Positions 1-7,908 of a stretch of DNA of 20,450 nt are shown here, piece by piece (position 1 is the first letter of the stretch; the number at the start of each line of letters is the position of its first letter). A model generated the notes under the pieces. The model was not told where the DNA came from and did not search any database. It worked only from the letters and a program-made list of their open reading frames with translations. The position numbers were made by a program, and so were the translations under genes. Where the stretch lies: positions 1 through 20,450 of the forward strand of contig JAYVYR010000055.1 in assembly GCA_043784065.1 (NCBI GenBank), read 5' to 3'. This stretch comes from Bog-756 sp043784065 (GTDB lineage: Bacteria > Actinomycetota > Acidimicrobiia > Acidimicrobiales > RAAP-2).

Positions 1-93
1 ACGGTCAACATTGCGGCGGCAACCCGCCAACTCGCCCGTCAGCCCGACATCACGCTCGATCTCCTCGGGATCCCGCCGCTACTTTGCAAATGA
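1..93 (+). CDS. Possible C-terminal end of a gene entering from the left edge
   Basis: Reading from base 1 gives 30 sense codons and a TGA stop at 91-93. The peptide (TVNIAAATRQLARQPDITLD, then LLGIPPLLCK) alternates helical and hydrophobic stretches and has mostly G or C at third positions, as a real C-terminus would. No start lies inside the window and the fragment is too short to assign to a family. It could equally be a chance open frame. Bases 94-239 after it show no gene that I can support. Confidence 0.3.
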   Translation, partial: TVNIAAATRQLARQPDITLDLLGIPPLLCK

Positions 94-239
94 CCGTGAT
101 CGACGCACACAGAGTGACGTCAGCGTCGAAAGTTGCCCAAAATCGTCCATCGGCCTTGGCCCAGTGGGTCCGCACGCAATAACGTTGGAGATGGCAAAGG
201 TCCTATCGGGGGTTCAAGAGGGACGGCGATCCTGATGGA

Positions 240-1533
240 ATGGAGCGCATGCGATTGAGCCGGTTGCTCCGCGCCGTCACCTTGTCGTTTGTCACGACGG
301 TATCGGCTGTCGGGCTCTCGACGGCAGCCGCGGCCTCTGGGCCTCCGCCCGTAGTGACGGCGGTGAGCACGTCGTCATGTCCCTCGACCGGGGGCACGTC
401 GGTGGCCCTGACGGGCGGTGGACTCTCCGGTGCGACCCGGGTCCTCTTCGGCGCCATCCCGGCGACCGCAATGGTGGTCAACACCGCGGGGAGTTCCATC
501 ACCGCCGCGGCCCCGTCGACAGCACCGTCTCCACTCCCAACGGCACAAGTGCCGCCGTGGCCGCCCACCAGTTCACCTGAACCTTCGCATCCAACGGATT
601 CGCCGCCACCATCGCGGCGAGCATCAGCGCGGCGGCCAGCGGTCAGACCGTCACTCTCACCGCAACCGCCAATCAGGACGTGTGGCCGGCCCCTTGCGGC
701 CTGACCATCGTCGACGTCACCACCGGAACCGTGGTCGCCCACACCGGTGGTTCGTCCTCGACGAGCGGCAACACCGTCCTTACCGCCCCAGTCAGCCAAC
801 CGACAGCGGCCACCCAGCAGTACGTCGCCCTCATCGACGCCCACGGCACCACCAACTTCCAGGCCGTCTCCACGCCGGTGACCGTCGTCTGATCCGGCGT
901 CGGTGCATTCATCAGCCGAGCGGCCGCTTTCCCTGTCACCGGTGAAGCGAGCGGCCAGCTTTCGACGGTAATCGTTCCGCAGCATGTCGGCGACCTCATC
1001 ATCATGGCCGTTCAGGAACACAACACCTCCATGACGGTCACTTCCGTAACTGTTGGCGGTGCGACCAACTGGACGAAAGCGACGCACTTCATCGATACGG
1101 GCAACACGGTGACGCACGAGGTCTGGTATCCGACAGCCAACTCGACGGGCACGTCCTCCCTCTACGTTCTCTGGACCGGAACCTCGGCGCTGCTTCCGAT
1201 AGAGATGACGGTCGATTCCTTCGCCCCTCCCTCGGGCTCTGCGAAATGGAGCGCTCTGGCGACAGGAGGATCCTCGAACCCAAGGTCATCTTCGGTGAGA
1301 TGCCCCACCTTGGTGAGTGGACCGGCTCGCTATCAGATGTATTGGGGCATATCGGAGGAGATCTCAAGTGGGTTCCCGGGCCATTCGCCTGGCTTCATCT
1401 ACAACGAGACGGACAATCAGAACGTCTTCATCTACAAACCTTCGTTGACTCAACGACTGCCTACGGGCCGGTGTCCGTCGAGAGTTCAGCCGCCGTATCG
1501 ACTTCCGTGGCCGTGGTCTTCGTTGCAGCCTGA
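240..1533 (+). pseudogene. Decayed secreted IPT/TIG-domain protein gene
   Basis: The 5' part encodes a signal peptide (RLSRLLRAVTLSFVTTVSAV then an Ala-rich cleavage zone) followed by an IPT/TIG-like segment containing CPSTGGTSVALTGGGLSGAT and a VLFG strand. The frame starting at 240 loses sense near 505-525. The IPT ending (STVSTPNGTSAAVAAHQFT) continues one frame over and meets a TGA at 578-580 where a Trp would fit. That frame stays protein-like through a second TGA at 890-892 and on to about 1440 (VGDLIIMAVQEHNTSMTVTS; SSLYVLWTGTSALLPIEMTV; MYWGISEEISSGFPGHSPGF). The ending, AYGPVSVESSAAVSTSVAVV then FVAA, is in the third frame and stops at 1533. The parts add up to one secreted protein of about 430 residues, probably surface-associated. 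Real decay is favoured because neighbouring genes are intact, but sequencing error is not excluded. Confidence 0.75.
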
Positions 1534-1548
1534 CGACCACGTGATCGG

Positions 1549-2778
1549 TCAGGTCGCGATGCCCACGATCGGCGAGTTGAGGGGCAGGCCACCGAGCGAG
1601 CCCCGATAGGGGGCACCGAAGGCGAAGATCCCGCCGTCGGCCGCGGCAGAGACCATGCCGCCCCCGATACTCGACGCGGAACTACCGGGTTCGGACGGTG
1701 TGTTTGTCACCCCGCCGGGCGTCCTGGTCTGTCCCTGGGCAAATGCCGTACCGAGGGCGGCCAGCGTCTCCGGATTCTGCCCGTTGTCCACTTGACTCGT
1801 GCCGTAGTCCCAGAATGTCGCCTCCAGTACATTGTGGGTGGCGATCCAGTTCGCCATGTCCGCCACGAAGGTGGGATCGTCGCCACCCGACACCTGGGTT
1901 CCGGCCTTACCGACCGAGCCGCTTCCCGGAGCCGATGGCCCCCAGCCGAGGCCCCATTCCGGGAAGGCGATCGGCTTGGCGTGCTGGGAAGAGAAAGTAG
2001 CCAGCCAGTCCAGTCCATAGGACTGCGACTCCATGTAGGCGAACTCAGCAGCAGCCCCCGGGTAGCTGGCCCACTCGGTGTCGTAGACGTCCATGCCGAC
2101 GATGTCCACGAAGGAGTCACCCGGATAGTAGAGGGCGGGGTCGACCTGCCCTCCCCTGGTGGGGTTCCACTCGAATTTGAAATTCGCGCCGGGAACGGCA
2201 CGCATGGTGGTCACGATCTGCTGCCAGTACGCGACGAACTGACCCGGCGTAGAGTGACCCGTCCCCCACGGGAACCAGGAGCCATTGAACTCCCATCCGA
2301 TCCTCAGCACGGACGAGCCCTCACCTTGTGCCACCAGGTTCCGCGAGAGCGTCTGGAAATATCTATCGTAGCCCCCGGACGCGCCGAAGGCCATTGAACC
2401 TCCGCTGTTCGGGAGCATGGGAACACCCCAGATCATCCGGTAGCCGCGCCCGGCCCAGATCGACACGGGCCACGTCGGATCGGTGAACGCCGCCCAGGAA
2501 CTCGGGTCGAGAAAGTCCATCGCATAGTTGAGATTCCCACCGACCGAGGTACCGAGCTGATCGACCGAATCCGGTTGGCCTGGTCCGACATAGGCCCCCA
2601 GTGCCGGGGACGGGGTGCCTGCGCCTGCGGCCGAGGCACCAACCATGGACGGCACAAACCCGCAGGCGACGGCCACCAGAACCACCATCGTGGCCATCCT
2701 CCTGGCCCCCCACAGAGGCTGCCTCCTAGTCCTGCCCAACGGTGACGGCCCTGCGGACTGCGGTGGCCACAACTGCAT
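1549..2778 (-). CDS. Secreted GH26-like endoglycosidase (mannanase-type) with one C-terminal propeller-like repeat
   Basis: This 409-residue protein carries a signal peptide (about 24-52, hydrophobic MATMVVLVAVACGFVP, Ala-rich cleavage zone). The body looks like a (beta/alpha)8 glycosidase of GH26/clan A type. RIGWEFNGSWFPW (159-171) supplies the likely acid/base Glu163 with the Asn two residues on, and AFPEWGLGWG (271-280) the likely nucleophile Glu274. GH26 enzymes cut beta-mannans and some mixed beta-glucans; the substrate here is unknown. Residues 378-409 form one repeat (ADGGIFAFG...GSLGG...PIVGIAT) that in actinobacterial proteins usually occurs several times. The ATG at 2778 is chosen because GAAGGGG sits seven bases upstream and it follows the candidate riboswitch; upstream in-frame starts lack a ribosome site and fall inside that leader. 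It probably acts on the polymer made by the neighbouring genes or on a host or environmental glycan. Confidence 0.8.
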   Translation of the reverse strand: MQLWPPQSAGPSPLGRTRRQPLWGARRMATMVVLVAVACGFVPSMVGASAAGAGTPSPALGAYVGPGQPDSVDQLGTSVGGNLNYAMDFLDPSSWAAFTDPTWPVSIWAGRGYRMIWGVPMLPNSGGSMAFGASGGYDRYFQTLSRNLVAQGEGSSVLRIGWEFNGSWFPWGTGHSTPGQFVAYWQQIVTTMRAVPGANFKFEWNPTRGGQVDPALYYPGDSFVDIVGMDVYDTEWASYPGAAAEFAYMESQSYGLDWLATFSSQHAKPIAFPEWGLGWGPSAPGSGSVGKAGTQVSGGDDPTFVADMANWIATHNVLEATFWDYGTSQVDNGQNPETLAALGTAFAQGQTRTPGGVTNTPSEPGSSASSIGGGMVSAAADGGIFAFGAPYRGSLGGLPLNSPIVGIAT

Positions 2779-2788
2779 GCGATCCCCT

Positions 2789-2868
2789 TCGTTCGGCAGC
2801 CTGGCGGGCCTTGAAGGCTCCATGGCTTTGCGCACCCGCCTTGCGACGGGGATGCCTTTTCGCTGACT
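2789..2868 (-). ncRNA. Candidate cyclic-di-GMP class I (GEMM-I-like) riboswitch in the hydrolase leader
   Basis: Read on the minus strand, the leader has the layout of a GEMM-I aptamer. AAAAGGC is followed by a stem CCCGUC-GCAA-GGCGGG (GNRA tetraloop), then GCAAAGCC, whose GCC closes on the earlier GGC. A second irregular hairpin (GCCU-UCA-AGGC) comes next, then GGCUGCCGAAC, whose GCUG can pair with CAGC near the 5' end. The GCAAAGCC block and the GCUGCCGAAC ending are the strongest matches. One departure is the junction before GCAAAGCC, which reads UGC where class I RNAs usually have AC, so the usual conserved A is not obvious. The hydrolase ribosome site follows within a few bases. Class I GEMM RNAs bind c-di-GMP and often control surface and polysaccharide genes. 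The assignment is by eye, not by covariance model. Confidence 0.55.
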
Positions 2869-2873
2869 TCCCC

Positions 2874-2902
2874 AGGTTATTGCCGCGGACACAAAAACGC
2901 AA
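2874..2902 (-). promoter_or_regulatory. Candidate sigma70-type promoter of the riboswitch-hydrolase transcript
   Basis: On the minus strand, TTGCGT (2902-2897) and TAACCT (2879-2874) are separated by 17 bases. The predicted transcript start near 2867 coincides with the 5' edge of the candidate riboswitch, giving a leader of about 89 nt. This agreement supports both calls. Confidence 0.5.
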
Positions 2903-2960
2903 GGGGTAGTCAGAAGATCACGTTCGGTGATTAAAATCACCGACGTACTCCGTCGCTGGC

Positions 2961-2987
2961 CGGCGATCAGCGGCGATCAGCGGCGAC
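2961..2987. repeat. Short direct repeat, 10-bp unit, about 2.6 copies
   Basis: The unit CGGCGATCAG occurs at 2961-2970 and 2971-2980, followed by CGGCGAC. It lies between the hydrolase promoter and the DUF4012 gene end, in a gene-free stretch. No binding protein is evident. Confidence 0.8.
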
Positions 2988-3030
2988 CTCGGGAGGCTAC
3001 GGGACAGCGCCGTCAGACTCCCCGCTCCGC

Positions 3031-3047
3031 AGTGGTGCCCCACCACT
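3031..3047 (-). terminator. Candidate terminator hairpin after the DUF4012 gene
   Basis: AGTGGTG and CACCACT form a perfect 7-bp stem with a 3-base loop, 29-45 bases past the minus-strand stop. No T-run follows, which is common in GC-rich actinobacteria but leaves the call uncertain. Confidence 0.4.
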
Positions 3048-3075
3048 TGCGACTGTTACTCCCCACCTCCGAGGA

Positions 3076-4950
3076 CTACCAGCGGACCGTCACGAGTCGG
3101 TCGTCGGCAAAGGTCATACCGGGAACACTCCAGTGAACGGGAGGTATGCGGGCAGAAGGAAGGACCGTCATGGCCCCGTGATGGCCAAGCAACTCGAATC
3201 CCACCGTGATGTCCTTCGACGCCCCCTGAGGGAGGTCCACGGCGGACACCAGGAGCCACGTCGGTCCGTCCACACCCTTGATCACCGTTCGGCCGTCGCC
3301 GCTCATCGATCGGTACGACGATGCCGCCGGAAGGTTCACGGAGACCAGTCCGTTGTACTCGCCATAGGTTGCGCCGGATCCTGGGTAGGGCCCGGCGATG
3401 AACTGTGATTGACCGGGAGGCGTCATGTTGTGCAGGTGGATCGTCATCCCAACCTTCGTGTTCGACCCGGCTGCGCCGATGTTGATCCGGACATCGACCG
3501 ACAGGTACTGATCGAGTTTGTTGCCTCCCCGGTTGATGACCGTGGCGGCCAGGGAATCGGAGGAGAGTGAGCCGGCTACCCCGGCGGACCGCCACCCGGC
3601 CTCGGCCGTCCGCGTCCGGGACCAGACGAGGAGGTGCCGGCCCTGAGCGGCAGATGCCATCGCCGTTCCGAGGGTGGTGAGATCCGTGGACTGGCTCTGG
3701 AGGTGGTTCAGCACGGCAGAAGCCAGTGCCCCGAGCACATCCTGGCGAGCGGGGGACTGGATAGCGGCATCGCTCAGGCCGGTGTATTCGTCGTGCTCGA
3801 GGTAATTCACCACCGTGTCCGCACTCACGACCACGTCGCCGACACTGACCGGACCGGTCGCCCGCAGTAACTCCCTCAATCCCCCAACATCGAGGGCAAT
3901 CACACCGTCTACGCTCTGCCCCGTACGGGCCTGCCACATCTGAGCTGCCAGTGGAGCTGTCACGTCGAACTGAGGGGAAACCCCGAGATTGCGCCAGTCC
4001 TGCCCTGGATCGAGCCAGCCCCAGTTCCGCTGGAGGTCGCCGGAGGCGGTGACAGCGCCAGGGGGGACGATCAGGTCGGCGGTGAGCGTCATCTTTCCGA
4101 GATGGACACTCCCATCCTCCGTCGTTGCCGTCCCGACGTCCAGGAACATCCCGGAACCCGAGCGCATCTCTGCATTGTTCGAGGCCATAACCAGGTAGGT
4201 CTGCGGACCCTGCAGGATGTTGGCGACGATGGCGGAGACCCGCGTCGCCCGCTCGAGGCGAAGACGGGCCACTTCGAGGTCCGTGACAAATCGGTCGTGC
4301 TTGGCGGCGAGTGGTGCCACCAGGGCACTCGGAGGACCCGTATCGATATGTCCGAGGCGGTTCGCCGCCTCGGAAGAAAGGGTGCTCAGCCTCTTGAGCG
4401 CGTCGATCCTCTGGGGGCCGGCGCCGTGGGGTGCACGCAAGATCACGTGGGACTGGGCGAGGAAGTTCGAACCAGTAGCAGCCACCTGACCGGCCGCCGC
4501 CGACAGGTCGCGCAATGAGACGAGTTGACGTCCGGCCACGGGTACTACGGTCAATGGGGCCAGGAGCCAAGAGGACAATGAAGCGTGCGCGGCAGCGAAG
4601 TCCTCTTCTGCCGAGAGCAGCTCCCTTTGCGTGTCCGCCGCAGTGAGTTCCTTCGGCGTGAGATGCAGGCGGACCCGGTCAAGGGCCACCTGGCCCCTCT
4701 GATCGGCATGGTATGCACCGAGGAGTTTACTTCCGGCCAGAGCGCCCCATACGAGGACGACACCGAAGATCCCGATGGCGACCCACCGCCGGTGCCGGGC
4801 CGAGCCCAGCCGCCGAACTCTCTCGGGGTTCGGTTCCCCGTCCCCGACGTCGCCGCCGTGATCGCCCCCGGCAACGTCGTTCACAGTTTCGGCACCGGGA
4901 CCTACTGTACCGGCCGCTCTCGTGCTCCCCTGGGCAGGGGTCAACGGCAC
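3076..4950 (-). CDS. DUF4012-family membrane-anchored protein
   Basis: This 624-residue protein has an acidic, Gly-rich cytoplasmic N-terminus (1-53), one membrane segment (about 55-77, WVAIGIFGVVLVWGALAG) and a long extracytoplasmic part. YLVMASNNAEMRSGSGMFLD (252-271) matches the signature of DUF4012 ('NNAELR..GGF' type). DUF4012 proteins are common in actinobacterial exopolysaccharide clusters. Their biochemical role is not established; a part in polymer attachment or maturation outside the membrane is inference from context. The GTG at 4950 is preceded by TGAGGT eight bases upstream and is preferred. The gene is transcribed away from the Wzz-Wzy-glycosyltransferase operon, with 119 bases between them. 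Length and domain are typical for the family and I see no damage. Confidence 0.85.
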   Translation of the reverse strand: MPLTPAQGSTRAAGTVGPGAETVNDVAGGDHGGDVGDGEPNPERVRRLGSARHRRWVAIGIFGVVLVWGALAGSKLLGAYHADQRGQVALDRVRLHLTPKELTAADTQRELLSAEEDFAAAHASLSSWLLAPLTVVPVAGRQLVSLRDLSAAAGQVAATGSNFLAQSHVILRAPHGAGPQRIDALKRLSTLSSEAANRLGHIDTGPPSALVAPLAAKHDRFVTDLEVARLRLERATRVSAIVANILQGPQTYLVMASNNAEMRSGSGMFLDVGTATTEDGSVHLGKMTLTADLIVPPGAVTASGDLQRNWGWLDPGQDWRNLGVSPQFDVTAPLAAQMWQARTGQSVDGVIALDVGGLRELLRATGPVSVGDVVVSADTVVNYLEHDEYTGLSDAAIQSPARQDVLGALASAVLNHLQSQSTDLTTLGTAMASAAQGRHLLVWSRTRTAEAGWRSAGVAGSLSSDSLAATVINRGGNKLDQYLSVDVRINIGAAGSNTKVGMTIHLHNMTPPGQSQFIAGPYPGSGATYGEYNGLVSVNLPAASSYRSMSGDGRTVIKGVDGPTWLLVSAVDLPQGASKDITVGFELLGHHGAMTVLPSARIPPVHWSVPGMTFADDRLVTVRW

Positions 4951-5038
4951 CCGTGCGACCTCAGTGCATTTCCCGCAATGGCAAGTGCGGGGTCGGGAGC
5001 GTCGAGGAAGGCCGAAGGGGTGGACTCACCGTGCGCGA

Positions 5039-5051
5039 CCCGCCATGCGGG
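5039..5051. promoter_or_regulatory. Inverted repeat CCCGC-CAT-GCGGG between divergent genes
   Basis: A perfect 5-bp inverted repeat with a 3-base spacer ends seven bases before the -10 element of the Wzz-like gene, in the -35/-10 spacer region. This is a plausible operator position, but the stem is short and GC-rich, so chance is possible. Confidence 0.3.
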
Positions 5052-5057
5052 AGACCG

Positions 5058-5063
5058 TAGAAT
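5058..5063 (+). promoter_or_regulatory. -10 element placed for a leaderless transcript of the Wzz-like gene
   Basis: TAGAAT ends six bases before the ATG at 5070, so transcription would start at or next to the A of the ATG. No Shine-Dalgarno sequence is present between them. No clear -35 is visible. Confidence 0.55.
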
Positions 5064-5069
5064 AGCCAA

Positions 5070-6368
5070 ATGTCGATCGAACCAGGGGAGCCGGAAGTAC
5101 CCCCGACCCCCTCGCGTGGTCCAGTGTCGGCCCCGACGCAGTTCCCGGCGCCACCCGACGCGGGAAGCAGAGTCCCACCGGCGAGTCGACAGACGCGAGC
5201 TACACATCGAGCCGGCAAATCTGGTGTGACGTCCGGAACTCCGTCAGAACTCCCGGTGCCCTCAAACGAGCGAAGGGCTCCCCAGGGGGCACGGGTTGGC
5301 GAGGACGATCGTGAGCCCCGACCGCGCCCAGTTCAACAAAGAGAGGACGGGATCAGAACCGTCAGTGAACGACGCGGCACGCAGCGGGCGAAACAGGACA
5401 CGCTGAGATCGAAGGCCCCATGGCTCTTCCGGCGCGGCCTGGTGCTCATCGTCGTCGTTGTCGTTACCACGGCGACGGCCCTCGCCGTCTCGAGCGCCAA
5501 ACAGGCCACCTATTCCTCCGACGCGATCCTGCTCGTCAATCCCGGCGCCACGCCCACATCGCCGGGGAGTTCGCAGGAGGCACAGGCTCTGGCAGCAACG
5601 TTTGCCGGGCTGATCCCGAGCGACAATGCCCTACTCCATGCCGTGGCGTCCGCCACCGGACTCTCGCTGGCGCAGGCTAAGTCGGGCACGTCGGTCACCG
5701 TGGTCAACGGTACTTCCCTCCTCGACCTCCGCTTCACTGCCCAAAACCCGACGGGTGCGACCACCGGCGTCTCCGCGATGTCGCAGGCGATCTCCGGAAT
5801 CACGCCGGCGACCAGAGCGATACCTTCCGGCACCATCACCGTCGTCCGCGACGCCGGTCCACCGATTTCCCACGCCCAGAAGCCGGCCACCGCCGCTGCC
5901 CTGGGGCTGATCCTGGGACTCTTCCTTGCCGCAGTGATCATGATCATCTGGGAGCGCGCCGATGCCCGCATCGACAAGGCAGGCCAGATCACCGCGTCAC
6001 TTGGGGTCCCCGCACGCTCCCTGGACAGCCTGAACGTCGATTCCGCGGCGGCGATGCTTGACCACTGGAAATCCTCGACGCAACGGGAAGACCCCAAGAT
6101 CGCCCTGCTCTCTGCAGTTCCGGGCATGCATCAGTCAACTGTGAGTGCCGGCCGACGGCTCGGACGCCTGGCACCGGGCATGCAGTTGTTGGTCGGTGGA
6201 GCTCCCGGAGAGGAGAACGGAGACAGAGTGGCCCAACTCGCCGATGTCACCGTCCTCCTGGTCCCCCAAGAGGCACGGGTCCGCGCCGTCCAGCAGTCAC
6301 GCGACTACCTCGAACAGCTGGGGATCCAGCCCACCTGGGCGTTGATGATCAGCGAACGCGTCCACTGA
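5070..6368 (+). CDS. Wzz-like polysaccharide chain-length/co-polymerase protein with degenerate ATPase-like tail
   Basis: The protein has 432 residues. Residues 1-115 are a Pro/Arg-rich, probably disordered cytoplasmic tail. Two membrane segments (about 123-143 and 274-294) bracket an extracytoplasmic loop of about 130 residues (YSSDAILLVNPGATPTSPGS), the layout of Wzz/YveK polysaccharide co-polymerases. The cytoplasmic tail (343-432) resembles the ATPase domain of bacterial tyrosine kinases in outline (IALLSAVPG; ADVTVLLVP; RDYLEQLGI). At the Walker A position it reads AVPGMHQSTVSAG, without GK(S/T), so nucleotide hydrolysis is unlikely. The protein would tune polymer length with the polymerase encoded 22 bases downstream. 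The start has no ribosome site but has a -10 box placed for leaderless transcription. The function is by family and operon; the pseudo-ATPase reading is inference. Confidence 0.75.
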   Translation: MSIEPGEPEVPPTPSRGPVSAPTQFPAPPDAGSRVPPASRQTRATHRAGKSGVTSGTPSELPVPSNERRAPQGARVGEDDREPRPRPVQQREDGIRTVSERRGTQRAKQDTLRSKAPWLFRRGLVLIVVVVVTTATALAVSSAKQATYSSDAILLVNPGATPTSPGSSQEAQALAATFAGLIPSDNALLHAVASATGLSLAQAKSGTSVTVVNGTSLLDLRFTAQNPTGATTGVSAMSQAISGITPATRAIPSGTITVVRDAGPPISHAQKPATAAALGLILGLFLAAVIMIIWERADARIDKAGQITASLGVPARSLDSLNVDSAAAMLDHWKSSTQREDPKIALLSAVPGMHQSTVSAGRRLGRLAPGMQLLVGGAPGEENGDRVAQLADVTVLLVPQEARVRAVQQSRDYLEQLGIQPTWALMISERVH

Positions 6369-6390
6369 TCACGGTGGAACCAGCCTCACA

Positions 6391-7908
6391 GTGGCTCGCG
6401 TGATGACGCCGAGGGCGCTGGTACTGGCCCAACGAAGGGCCAGCCGTTCGGAATGGTCGGCGGGCTGGCTCGATCGACATCCGAGCCCCGTCATCATCAT
6501 GTTCGTGGCACTGGCCTCGAGCGTGATGGTGGGTACGGCGATCGCGGTGCGGCCGAAGATTGCCGTCCTCTTGGTCGTGGCCGTGGCCGTCGGTCTCGTC
6601 GTCCTGCGCCGACCGGCAATCGGCGGCTACCTGCTCGTGGGCGTTGTTCCAATCACGTCGGGGCTCCGGTCAGGGTTCCCAGTTCCCGGTTTTCGACTCT
6701 CTGAAGTGGTGATCGGGTCCGTCTCGATCATCATTCTCCTCACTGCCAGTGCCCCTCAGTCGCTCCGTTGGGGTACGTTCGACTGGCTCCTCTTGTCGTA
6801 CGCAGCAGCGTCAGCTCTCATCGGCTTCTACAGCATGCACCTCGGCAGAGTGCATATCACCGGCGGCTTGGTCGGCACGCTCTTCGGCCCGATGCAGTTC
6901 CTCCTCATGTACCGCGCCGTTGCGATCTCACTCCCGCTGCAACGTCAGCGTGACCTGGCCCTCCGTTTGGTGCTGCTGGCCAGCATTCCGGTGTCATTCA
7001 TCGCCCTGCTGCAGCAGCTCCGAGTGGGTGGGGTAAACGACCTCGTCGTCAATATCACCGGTTCGAACGTGTTCAGCGGGTACGGGTACTTCTTGTTCGT
7101 CCGGGCCACAGGGCCCTTCGACCACTGGACGCCGCTGGCAGGCTACCTGCTGGTGATCCTGGTGCTGGGGATCAGTTTGGTACTCCATGGCGTGGCCGGG
7201 GTGCTGCCCCGTAGGACGATGTTCCTCATCCTTGGCTTCGACACCCTCGGTCTCCTCCTTTCTGCGGAGTTGTCGGCAATCATCGCCCTGGTCATCTGCG
7301 GTGTCGCCCTTGGGGTGTGGTCCGGGAGGTTGAAGTTCCTACTTCGGTGGGGCCTCCTACTCGGCCTGGTGCTCGCCGGTACCTTCGGCGGGTATGTGAG
7401 CCAGCGACTGAGCAATGAATACACGTACGCGGCCGGCAGCGCACACAACGCGCTGGTCCCCCAGACCGTGCAGTTCCGATTCACCATCTGGTCGCAGCAG
7501 TACATCCCCGCCATCAAGCAGCAGCTTTGGCACGGGTACGGACCGGTCCTCCCCAACTCCATCGTTTGGCAATACACGGAATCGCAGTACATCACCTACC
7601 TGATGTGGGGCGGGATCCCCCTTCTCCTGGCCTTCGTGGCCATGATGTGGGCCCTCTTCTCGAGGGCACGGGTGCTGGCTCGGCCCGGAAATTACCCCCC
7701 CGCCCGCTGGGGTGTCGCGCGGGCGGTCGCACTACTCGTGGTGACCATCTACCTGATCGACTTCATTTACCCCTACATGACTTCCGCTGGCCTCCCACAG
7801 GCTCTCTTCGCGCTCGTCGGGATCATGGTTGCGGGCCAGCGCGTGGACTTCCGCGGCGACCGTCGGCCGCTCGATCGACACCACTGGAGCATCGGTGACC
7901 ACCCGTGA
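6391..7908 (+). CDS. O-antigen polymerase/ligase-like membrane protein (Wzy/WaaL superfamily)
   Basis: This 505-residue integral membrane protein has roughly 10-12 hydrophobic segments. The segment around 338-384 looks like the large extracytoplasmic loop of Wzy_C proteins: RLSNEYTYAAGSAH, then QFRFTIWSQQ (Arg363 and Trp367) and HGYGP (381-385), matching the usual R..W...P..G.G pattern. Such proteins polymerise lipid-linked repeat units or ligate finished chains. With a Wzz-like gene just upstream and a Wzx-like flippase elsewhere in the window, polymerase is the better guess, but sequence alone does not separate polymerase from ligase. The start could be GTG 6391 or ATG 6403; neither has a strong ribosome site. 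The end overlaps the next gene by 14 bases, implying one operon and translational coupling. Confidence 0.8.
   Translation: MARVMTPRALVLAQRRASRSEWSAGWLDRHPSPVIIMFVALASSVMVGTAIAVRPKIAVLLVVAVAVGLVVLRRPAIGGYLLVGVVPITSGLRSGFPVPGFRLSEVVIGSVSIIILLTASAPQSLRWGTFDWLLLSYAAASALIGFYSMHLGRVHITGGLVGTLFGPMQFLLMYRAVAISLPLQRQRDLALRLVLLASIPVSFIALLQQLRVGGVNDLVVNITGSNVFSGYGYFLFVRATGPFDHWTPLAGYLLVILVLGISLVLHGVAGVLPRRTMFLILGFDTLGLLLSAELSAIIALVICGVALGVWSGRLKFLLRWGLLLGLVLAGTFGGYVSQRLSNEYTYAAGSAHNALVPQTVQFRFTIWSQQYIPAIKQQLWHGYGPVLPNSIVWQYTESQYITYLMWGGIPLLLAFVAMMWALFSRARVLARPGNYPPARWGVARAVALLVVTIYLIDFIYPYMTSAGLPQALFALVGIMVAGQRVDFRGDRRPLDRHHWSIGDHP

Noticed and set aside
203..1117. Long minus-strand open frame (304 codons) opposite the decayed gene
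   Set aside because: Its product is a Gly/Arg/Asp-rich shadow without domain features, while the plus strand carries recognisable secreted-protein sequence.
3056..4570. Second minus-strand frame of 504 codons inside the DUF4012 gene
   Set aside because: Arg/Pro/Gly-rich shadow in another frame of a well-supported gene.
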